The position numbers were made by a program, and so were the translations under genes. Below are positions 41,328 to 49,977 of a DNA stretch of 55,181 nucleotides, in pieces. The notes under the pieces are model-generated. The model did no database searches and had not been told where the DNA came from. It was given only the letters and a program-made list of their open reading frames with translations. The stretch's first letter is position 1. The number at the start of each line of letters is the position of its first letter. The DNA comes from Gordonia sp. OPL2 (GTDB lineage: Bacteria; Actinomycetota; Actinomycetes; Mycobacteriales; Mycobacteriaceae), in the NCBI RefSeq assembly GCF_003797825.1, contig NZ_RKME01000033.1, forward strand, positions 1 through 55,181, given 5' to 3'.

Positions 41328-42361
41328 CGATCAAGGTGGCGGTTGCCGGCGCCAGCGGTTACGCGGGCGGAGAGATCCTTCGACTCCTGTGCGGGCACCC
41401 CCGTCTGCGATCCGGCGATCTGGAGATCGGCGCGCTGACCGCCGGCGGCAACGCCGGGAGCACCCTCGGTTCCCTCCACCCGCACCTGCTCCCGCTGGCC
41501 GATCGAGTGCTCGAGGAGACCACACCGGAGGTCCTCGCCGGACACGACGTGGTGTTCCTCGGGCTGCCGCACGGGGCGTCGGGCGAGATCGCCGACGCCC
41601 TGCCGCCGGCGACCCTGATCATCGACTGCGGCGCCGACCATCGGCTGGAGAATTCCCAGGACTGGACCGACTACTACGGCAGCGACTACGCGGGGAAGTG
41701 GCCCTACGGTCTGCCGGAGATCCCCGGTAACCGCGAGGTCTTGAAGGATGCGAGCCGGATCGCGGTTCCCGGCTGCTACCCGACGGTCTCCGTCCTGGCC
41801 CTGCGCCCGGCTGTCGCAGCGGGTCTGATCGACCCCCATGTCACCGTCGTCGCCGTCAGCGGCGCGTCCGGGGCGGGACGCTCGCCCAAGGTGGACCTGC
41901 TCGCATCCGAGGTCATCGGATCGGCACGCGCCTACGCCGTCGGCGGCGCGCACCGGCACACACCCGAGATCGCGCAGGCGTTGTCGGCGGCCGCGGAACT
42001 CCCGGTGTCGGTGTCGTTCACCCCGGTCCTCGTCCCGATGGCGCGCGGCATCCTCGCCACGTGTACCGCACGCACCGCCGCCTCGGCTGCGGAGATCCGC
42101 AGTGCCTACGAGAAGGCATACGGCGACGAGCCTTTCGTCCATCTCCTGCCCGAGGGCGTGCTCCCGACGACCGGCTCGGTCATCGGCGGCAACGCCGTCC
42201 AACTGGCCGTCTCCGTCGACGAACGCGCAGGCACCCTGGTGGTCGTGGGCGCCATCGACAACCTGACCAAGGGCACCGGCGGCGCCGCTGTCCAATCGAT
42301 GAACCTCGCACTCGGCTGGGATGAGGCGGAGGGCCTGAGCACCGTGGGAGTGGCGCCGTGA
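41324..42361 (+). CDS. argC: N-acetyl-gamma-glutamyl-phosphate reductase
   Basis: A 345-residue NADPH enzyme, the third step of arginine synthesis. The dinucleotide-binding VAVAGASGYAGGEILRLL opens the protein. The catalytic Cys is in AVPGCYPTVSVLALRP, with VSGASGAGRSPK and NLTKGTGGAAVQSMNLALG at the C-terminus. ATG 41324 begins the conserved protein and coincides with a predicted transcript start. The upstream in-frame codons (to 41294) run through the operator. Its stop overlaps argJ's GTG by four bases. Confidence 0.97.
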   Translation: MTIKVAVAGASGYAGGEILRLLCGHPRLRSGDLEIGALTAGGNAGSTLGSLHPHLLPLADRVLEETTPEVLAGHDVVFLGLPHGASGEIADALPPATLIIDCGADHRLENSQDWTDYYGSDYAGKWPYGLPEIPGNREVLKDASRIAVPGCYPTVSVLALRPAVAAGLIDPHVTVVAVSGASGAGRSPKVDLLASEVIGSARAYAVGGAHRHTPEIAQALSAAAELPVSVSFTPVLVPMARGILATCTARTAASAAEIRSAYEKAYGDEPFVHLLPEGVLPTTGSVIGGNAVQLAVSVDERAGTLVVVGAIDNLTKGTGGAAVQSMNLALGWDEAEGLSTVGVAP

Positions 42362-43617
42362 CGACATCGCAGCAGCCCGGTGACACCGACGACCGGATCA
42401 CCCCGGGCGCACCGTTGGACGCGCCCCGGCTCGTCCGCGAGCAGGGCGTCACCGCACCTCTCGGTTTCCGCGCGGCGGGAATGGCCGCCGGTATCAAGGC
42501 ATCCGGTGCCGCCGATCTCGCGCTCGTGTTCAACGAGGGTCCCGACTACTCCGCGGCAGGCGTCTTCACCCGCAACCAGGTGAAGGCCGCGCCGGTGCTG
42601 TGGAGTCAGCAGGTCCTGACCACCGGCCGACTGCGAGCCGTGATCCTCAATTCCGGGGGCGCCAACGCCTGCACCGGGCCGGGCGGATTCCAGGACACCC
42701 ACGCCACCGCCGAGGCCGTGGCCGAGGCTCTGAGCAACTGGGGCACCGACACCGGCGCCGTCGAGGTGGCCGTGTGTTCGACCGGATTGATCGGTGATCG
42801 TCTGCCGATGGACAAGGTGCTCGCCGGCGTCACCGAGATCGTGCACGACATGGGTGGCGGACTCTCCGGCGGCACCGACGCGGCACACGCCATCATGACG
42901 ACCGACACGGTGCCCAAACAGGTTGCGCTGCACCATACGCAGGGCTGGAACGTCGGCGGCATGGCGAAGGGTGCCGGCATGCTCGCACCGTCGTTGGCGA
43001 CGATGCTCTGCGTGCTGACCACCGATGCGAATGCGACGGCGGAGCAACTGGACGCGGCCCTGCGCAAGGCCACCAGCCGGACACTCGACCGGCTCGACGT
43101 CGACGGATCGACATCCACCAACGACACCGTGCTGCTGCTGAGTTCCGGCGCCAGCCAGATCCCGGTCGACCAGGCCGATCTCGACGCTGCCGTCCTGGCC
43201 GTGTGCGACGACCTCGCCGCCCAGATGATGGCCGACGCCGAGGGCGTGACCAAGCGCGTCGTCATCACCGTCGCCGGTGCGGTGACCGAGGACGATGCCG
43301 TCGCCGTCGCCCGCACCGTCGCACGGGACTCGCTCGTCAAGACCGCGATGTTCGGCTCCGACCCCAACTGGGGCCGGGTCCTCGCCGCTGTCGGGATCGC
43401 CCCCGTCACCATCGACCCCGACCGGATCTCGGTGTCGTTCAACGGCACGCCGGTGTGCGAGCAGGGCTGCGGTGTGCCCGGGGCGCGCGAGGTGGATCTG
43501 AGCGGTGTCGACATCGCGGTCACCATCGATCTCGGGCTCGGCGACGAGTCGGCGAGCATCCGGACGACGGACCTGTCGCACGGTTACGTCGAAGAGAACT
43601 CGGCGTACTCCTCATGA
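42358..43617 (+). CDS. argJ: Ornithine acetyltransferase / N-acetylglutamate synthase
   Basis: A 419-residue Ntn-type enzyme that transfers acetyl from acetylornithine to glutamate, making the acetylated cycle self-sufficient. Self-cleavage occurs at the conserved LATMLCVLTTDA, giving the Thr nucleophile of the beta chain. Oxyanion residues are in VAVCSTGLIGDR, and the C-terminus has NPNWGRV-type sequence (SDPNWGRVLAAVG). The N-terminal ~30 residues are a disordered extension. The GTG start overlaps argC by four bases (GTGA). Confidence 0.97.
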   Translation: MTTSQQPGDTDDRITPGAPLDAPRLVREQGVTAPLGFRAAGMAAGIKASGAADLALVFNEGPDYSAAGVFTRNQVKAAPVLWSQQVLTTGRLRAVILNSGGANACTGPGGFQDTHATAEAVAEALSNWGTDTGAVEVAVCSTGLIGDRLPMDKVLAGVTEIVHDMGGGLSGGTDAAHAIMTTDTVPKQVALHHTQGWNVGGMAKGAGMLAPSLATMLCVLTTDANATAEQLDAALRKATSRTLDRLDVDGSTSTNDTVLLLSSGASQIPVDQADLDAAVLAVCDDLAAQMMADAEGVTKRVVITVAGAVTEDDAVAVARTVARDSLVKTAMFGSDPNWGRVLAAVGIAPVTIDPDRISVSFNGTPVCEQGCGVPGAREVDLSGVDIAVTIDLGLGDESASIRTTDLSHGYVEENSAYSS

Positions 43618-44510
43618 CGCTCAGCGCTCTCGAGAAGGCATCCGTTCTCGCCGAATCGCTTCCCGCCCTGCAGGATCTGCACGGCGCAACGGTCGTCGTG
43701 AAGTACGGCGGCAATGCCATGATCGACGATGACCTGAAGAAGGCGTTCGCCGCGGACATGGTCTTCCTGCGCGCCTGTGGTGTCCACCCGATCGTGGTGC
43801 ACGGCGGCGGCCCACAGATCTCGGCGATGCTCGGCCGACTCGGCCTCGAAGGGGAGTTCCGCGGCGGCTTCCGCGTCACCACCCCGGAGGTGATGGATGT
43901 CGCCCGGATGGTGCTCTTCGGTCAGGTCGGGCGTGAACTCGTCGGACTGATCAACGCCCACGGGCCGTACGCGGTCGGCATCACCGGTGAGGACGCACAC
44001 CTGTTCACCGCGACCAGGCGCACGGTCCTCGTCGACGGCGTGGCCACCGACATCGGACTCGTCGGGGACATCACCTCGGTGAACACCTCCGCCGTCCTCG
44101 ATCTCGTCGGCGCGGGCCGGATCCCCGTCGTGTCGACCATCGCGCCCGACCGGGACGGCGTGGTGCACAACATCAACGCGGACACCGCGGCGGGTGCTCT
44201 CGCCGAGGCGCTGGGAGCGTCGCGTCTGGTCATGCTGACCGATGTCGAAGGGCTCTACACCGATTGGCCGAACCGGGAATCACTCGTCCCGCGGATCGGC
44301 ACCGGCGAACTGTCGCGGCTGCTCGGGTCGCTCGACGCCGGAATGGTGCCCAAGATGGAGGCGTGCCTGCGGGCCGTCGACGGGGGAGTCCGCCAGGCGC
44401 ACGTGATCGACGGCCGGGTGCCGCATTCGGTTCTGGCCCAGCTGTTGACCGAGAGTTCCACGGGAACAACCGTTCTCGCCGATGCCGATCTGGAAGGTGG
44501 CGCAGCATGA
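43614..44510 (+). CDS. argB: Acetylglutamate kinase
   Basis: A 298-residue kinase, the step that commits acetylglutamate to arginine and the usual feedback-inhibited point. Signatures are VVKYGGNAM, PIVVHGGGPQISAML and the Asn/Asp-bearing VVSTIAPD...HNINADTAAGALAEAL. The length includes the N-terminal helix associated with arginine-sensitive hexameric enzymes. ATGA overlap with argJ. The upstream open frame is a shadow. Confidence 0.97.
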   Translation: MTLSALEKASVLAESLPALQDLHGATVVVKYGGNAMIDDDLKKAFAADMVFLRACGVHPIVVHGGGPQISAMLGRLGLEGEFRGGFRVTTPEVMDVARMVLFGQVGRELVGLINAHGPYAVGITGEDAHLFTATRRTVLVDGVATDIGLVGDITSVNTSAVLDLVGAGRIPVVSTIAPDRDGVVHNINADTAAGALAEALGASRLVMLTDVEGLYTDWPNRESLVPRIGTGELSRLLGSLDAGMVPKMEACLRAVDGGVRQAHVIDGRVPHSVLAQLLTESSTGTTVLADADLEGGAA

Positions 44511-45703
44511 CCGAGCCGTTGCAGCAGCGGTGGTCGGCCGCGCTGATGAACAACTACGGGACCCCGGCGATCGCGCTCACGAAGGGATCGGGAGCCGTCG
44601 TCACCGACGCGAACGGCAAGGAGTACCTGGATCTGCTCGGGGGCATCGCCGTCAACGCGCTCGGCCATGCGCACCCGGCCGTCGTCGACGCGGTCACCAC
44701 ACAGTTGCAGACCCTGGGACACGTCTCGAACCTCTACATCAGCGGGCCCGCCGTCGAACTCGCTGAGCGACTGCTCGACAAGTTCGGCCATCCCGGCCGG
44801 GTGTTCTTCTGCAACTCGGGAACCGAGGCGAACGAGGCGGCGTTCAAACTCGCGCGCCGGACCGGACGTCCCGAGATCGTGGCCGCCGAACGTGCATTCC
44901 ACGGCCGCACGATGGGTGCGCTGGCGATGACCGGCCAGCCGGCGAAACGTGCGCCGTTCGAACCCATGCCGGCGGGCGTGCGATTCGTGCCCTACGGCGA
45001 CATCGAGGCGCTCGAGGCCGCGGTCACCGAGAACACCGCGGCGGTCATCCTGGAGCCCATCCTGGGGGAGAGCGGCGTGGTCGTCCCCCCGAACGGCTAC
45101 CTCGCCGCGGCTCGCCGGATCTCCTCCGAGAAGGGCGCACTGCTCATCTTCGACGAGGTGCAGACCGGGATCGCCCGGACCGGCGCGTTCTTCGCTCACC
45201 AGGCGGCCGGCGTCGTCCCGGACGTCATGACGTTGGCCAAGGGACTCGGCGGTGGGATGCCGATCGGTGCCTGCGTGGCGACCGGTCCCGCCGCCGACCT
45301 CTTCGAGCCCGGCCAGCACGGCACCACTTTCGGGGGGAACCCGGCGTGTTGCGCCGCGGCTCTCGCGGTCCTCGACGTCATCGACGACGAGGGCCTCGTG
45401 GATCACGTAGCGTCGGTGGGGAAGTCCATCGCGACCGGCATCGAGGAACTCGGGCATCCGCGGATCTCGCATGTACGCGGCAGCGGCCTGCTGCTCGGGG
45501 TGGTCCTGACCGACTCGATCGCGGCCAAAGCCGAGATCGCCGCCCGCGACGCGGGCTACCTCATCAATGCGCCTGCGCCCGATGTGATCCGGCTCGCGCC
45601 TCCACTCATCCTCACCGAGGAGCAGGGCGCCGGCTTCGTGGCCGCCCTGCCGGCGATCCTCGACGCCGCTGTAGACGCCGAAACTCAAGGGGACACGGCA
45701 TGA
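44507..45703 (+). CDS. argD: Acetylornithine aminotransferase
   Basis: A 398-residue PLP class III aminotransferase. The PLP-binding GTEANEAAFKLAR, LIFDEVQTG (Asp for the ring nitrogen) and the Schiff-base Lys in MTLAKGLGGGMPIGA are complete. FGGNPACCAAAL follows. It converts acetylglutamate semialdehyde to acetylornithine and may also serve in lysine synthesis. ATGA overlaps the argB stop, giving coupled translation. Confidence 0.97.
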   Translation: MTEPLQQRWSAALMNNYGTPAIALTKGSGAVVTDANGKEYLDLLGGIAVNALGHAHPAVVDAVTTQLQTLGHVSNLYISGPAVELAERLLDKFGHPGRVFFCNSGTEANEAAFKLARRTGRPEIVAAERAFHGRTMGALAMTGQPAKRAPFEPMPAGVRFVPYGDIEALEAAVTENTAAVILEPILGESGVVVPPNGYLAAARRISSEKGALLIFDEVQTGIARTGAFFAHQAAGVVPDVMTLAKGLGGGMPIGACVATGPAADLFEPGQHGTTFGGNPACCAAALAVLDVIDDEGLVDHVASVGKSIATGIEELGHPRISHVRGSGLLLGVVLTDSIAAKAEIAARDAGYLINAPAPDVIRLAPPLILTEEQGAGFVAALPAILDAAVDAETQGDTA

Positions 45704-46623
45704 TTCGCCACTTCCTCCGTGACGACGACCTGACCCCGGCCGAGCAGGCCGAGGTCCTCGCCCTCGCCGCCGAGGTGAAGGCGTCACCGTTCGCGCATCG
45801 TCCGCTCGAAGGTCCGCGCGGTGTCGGGGTGATCTTCGACAAGAACTCGACCCGAACCCGATTCTCGTTCGAGATGGGTATCGCGCAACTCGGCGGGCAC
45901 GCCGTCGTCGTCGACGGCACCACCACGCAACTCGGTCGGGACGAGACCATCGAGGACACAGGTCGCGTGCTGTCGCGGTTCGTCGACGCCGTGGTGTGGC
46001 GGACCTTCGGTCAGGATCGGCTGGAGGCGATGGCGTCGTCGGCGACCGTCCCGATCGTCAACGCACTCTCCGACACCTTCCACCCCTGCCAGGTGCTCGC
46101 CGACCTGCAGACGATCATCGAACGCAAGGGACGTGCCGCCGGGCTGTCGATGACCTACCTCGGCGACGGTGCCAACAACATGGCGCACTCACTGGCGCTC
46201 GGTGGGGTGACCGCGGGGATGCACGTGACCATCAGTGCACCCACAGGTTTCGAGCCGGATGCCGATGTCGTCGAGGCCACCACGGCCCGCGCCGCGCAGA
46301 CCGGCGGCTCGATCCGGGTGATCGCCGACCCCGGAGAGGCGGTTGCCGGCGCGGATGTCCTCGTCACGGACACGTGGACGTCGATGGGGCAGGAAGGCGA
46401 CGGCAAGGACCGCACGGCGCCGTTCCGGCCCTACCAGATCAACGACGACCTCGTCGCGAAGGCGGCTGCGGACGCCATCGTGCTGCACTGTCTGCCCGCC
46501 CATCGCGGCGAGGAGATCACCGACGCGGTCCTCGACGGTCCCGCGAGCTTCGTCCTCGACGAAGCCGAGAACCGGCTGCACGCGCAGAAGGCGTTGCTGA
46601 TCTGGCTTCTGGGGCAGCGATGA
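45700..46623 (+). CDS. argF: Ornithine carbamoyltransferase
   Basis: A 307-residue trimeric enzyme that makes citrulline. Carbamoyl-phosphate residues are in FDKNSTRTRFSFE, ornithine-side residues in SDTFHPCQVLADL, and HCLPAHRGEEI is the catalytic Cys loop. The length is standard. ATGA overlap with argD at 45700-45703 and with argR at 46620-46623. The longer frame from 45346 is an artefact. Confidence 0.97.
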   Translation: MIRHFLRDDDLTPAEQAEVLALAAEVKASPFAHRPLEGPRGVGVIFDKNSTRTRFSFEMGIAQLGGHAVVVDGTTTQLGRDETIEDTGRVLSRFVDAVVWRTFGQDRLEAMASSATVPIVNALSDTFHPCQVLADLQTIIERKGRAAGLSMTYLGDGANNMAHSLALGGVTAGMHVTISAPTGFEPDADVVEATTARAAQTGGSIRVIADPGEAVAGADVLVTDTWTSMGQEGDGKDRTAPFRPYQINDDLVAKAAADAIVLHCLPAHRGEEITDAVLDGPASFVLDEAENRLHAQKALLIWLLGQR

Positions 46624-47159
46624 CCGCGGGCAGATCGACACCCGACGACACCCCGGCCGTCCCGGCGGTGGCGACCGAGACACGGCTCGCCGCGACCAAG
46701 GCGGGACGGCACGCACGAATCATCGACATCCTCTCGACCCACCAGGTACGCAGCCAGTCCGAACTGCAGCACCTGCTGGCCGCCCAGGGAATCGACGCCA
46801 CCCAGGCGACGATCTCCCGAGACCTCGACGAACTCGGCGCGGTCAAACTGCGCGCCGCCGACGGTGGCGCGGGCGTGTACATGGTGCCCGAGGACGGTTC
46901 CCCGGTGCGGGGGGTGTTCGGCGGGACCGACCGCCTCGCCCGGCTGCTGTCCGAACTGCTGGTGTCCACCGACAGCAGCGGGAACCTCGCGGTCTTGCGG
47001 ACGCCGCCGGGAGCCGCGCATTATCTGGCGAGCGCCCTCGACCGGGCGAGCCTGCCGGACGTGGTGGGGACCATCGCCGGGGATGACACCATCTTCGTGG
47101 TGGCACGGGAACCGGTCGACGGTGCCGAGCTCTCGCGACGAATCGAGGGCCTCGTGTAA
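46620..47159 (+). CDS. argR: Arginine repressor
   Basis: A 179-residue ArgR. After a ~25-residue disordered extension comes the winged-helix DNA-binding domain (RHARIIDILSTHQVRSQSELQHLL...TQATISRDLDELGAVKL). The C-terminal oligomerisation and arginine-binding domain (GNLAVLRTPPGAAHYLASALDRA...VVGTIAGDDTIFVVAR) has the Asp pair of the ligand site. It is embedded in the operon it should repress, by binding the palindrome at argC. ATGA overlap with argF. Confidence 0.96.
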   Translation: MTAGRSTPDDTPAVPAVATETRLAATKAGRHARIIDILSTHQVRSQSELQHLLAAQGIDATQATISRDLDELGAVKLRAADGGAGVYMVPEDGSPVRGVFGGTDRLARLLSELLVSTDSSGNLAVLRTPPGAAHYLASALDRASLPDVVGTIAGDDTIFVVAREPVDGAELSRRIEGLV

Positions 47160-47259
47160 CCGCGTGGCCCGACACCTCAGCCCTTCGGACACAATCAGAC
47201 CAACAGCACCACGAGCGGGACGAAGCCCGCGCCGGTGCGCAGGAACACAGGAGAATGAC

Positions 47260-48455
<1,196 letters not shown>

Positions 48456-48459
<4 letters not shown>

Positions 48460-49898
48460 CGTCGCACGGCACCAACGAGGGCTCGCTGTGGGGCGGCCGG
48501 TTCGCCGACGGTCCCGCCGCGGCGATGGCGGCGCTGAGCAAGTCCACACATTTCGACTGGGCGTTGGCGCCGTTCGACATCGAGGCGTCGGAAGCGCACG
48601 CGCGTGTGCTGTACCGCGCGGGTCTGCTCACCGACGAGGAACTCGAGGCGATGCTCGTCGGATTGTCGCGCCTGGCCGACGACGTCGCGAGCGGGGCATT
48701 CACACCGTCCGAGAGCGATGAGGACGTGCACGGCGCGCTCGAGCGCGGACTGATCGATCGGGTCGGACCGGAACTCGGTGGTCGACTCCGGGCCGGTCGC
48801 TCCCGCAACGACCAGGTCGCCACGTTGTTCCGGATGTGGTTGCGCGCGGGGATGCGCCGAGTTGCACTCGGGCTGCTCGACGTCGTCGACGCCCTGATCG
48901 CGCAGGCGCAGGCCCACCCGGATGCGGTGATGCCGGGCAAGACCCACCTGCAGGCCGCGCAGCCGGTGCTGCTGGCGCATCATCTGCTCGCACACGCTCA
49001 CCCGTTGCTGCGCGACGTCGACCGGCTCGCCGACGCGGACCGCCGTACCGCGGTGTCTCCGTACGGATCCGGCGCGCTGGCCGGGTCGTCCCTCGGGCTC
49101 GATCCGGCCGCCATCGCCGCCGACCTCGGCTTCGACCGTGCCGCGGAGAACTCCATCGATGCGACCTCCTCGCGCGACTTCGCCGCCGAGGGGGCGTTCG
49201 TGCTCGCGATGATCGGCGTCGACCTGTCGCGGTTGTCGGAGGAGATCATCCTGTGGAGCACACCCGAGTTCGGGTACGTGACCCTCGCCGACGCCTGGTC
49301 GACGGGCAGCTCGATCATGCCGCAGAAGAAGAATCCCGACGTCGCCGAACTGACCCGCGGGAAATCCGGCCGCCTCATCGGCAATCTGACCGGTCTGCTG
49401 GCCACGCTGAAGGCACAGCCTCTGGCCTACAACCGCGACCTGCAGGAGGACAAGGAACCGGTCTTCGACTCGGTGGCGCAACTCGAATTGCTGTTGCCCG
49501 CGGTCACCGGACTCGTCGCGACGCTGGATTTCCACGAGGACCGGATGGCCGAGCTCGCCCCGGCCGGCTTCACACTGGCCACCGACATCGCGGAATGGAT
49601 GGTGCGGCAAGGTGTTCCGTTCCGTGTCGCTCACGAGGTGGCGGGAGCCAGCGTGCGAGCTGCGGAAGAGCGGGGGATCGGTCTGGCCGATCTCGACGAC
49701 GCCACCCTCGCAGAGATCAGTCCCGACCTGACGCCGGCGGTGCGAGACGTTCTCACCGTGCGCGGATCGATCGAGTCGCGCAACTCGCATGGCGGGACCG
49801 CGTCGGTCCAGGTCGAACGGCAACTCGCCGAGCTCCGCGGTGAGGTGAGCCGACGACGCGCCGAGTGGCCCGGAGACGGGGCGGACCCACCCGGCTGA
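48456..49898 (+). CDS. argH: Argininosuccinate lyase
   Basis: A 480-residue fumarase-superfamily lyase giving arginine and fumarate. The signature GSSIMPQKKNPD carries the catalytic flexible loop, with RSRNDQVATLFRMW and GKTHLQAAQPV in front. The C-terminal ~20 residues are an extra Arg/Pro/Gly tail. GTG overlaps argG's stop by four bases. It ends the arginine cluster. Confidence 0.97.
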
Positions 49899-49977
49899 GT
49901 ACGCTGAGGGCGCCGCCTGCGGGGAGGTCGGTACAGTGACGTGCATCACTCGATCGAGAGGGGAGGGGAACGCCGTC

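Noticed and set aside
42106..43581. A 491-residue minus-strand frame across argC/argJ
   Set aside because: It is antisense to genes with intact catalytic motifs.
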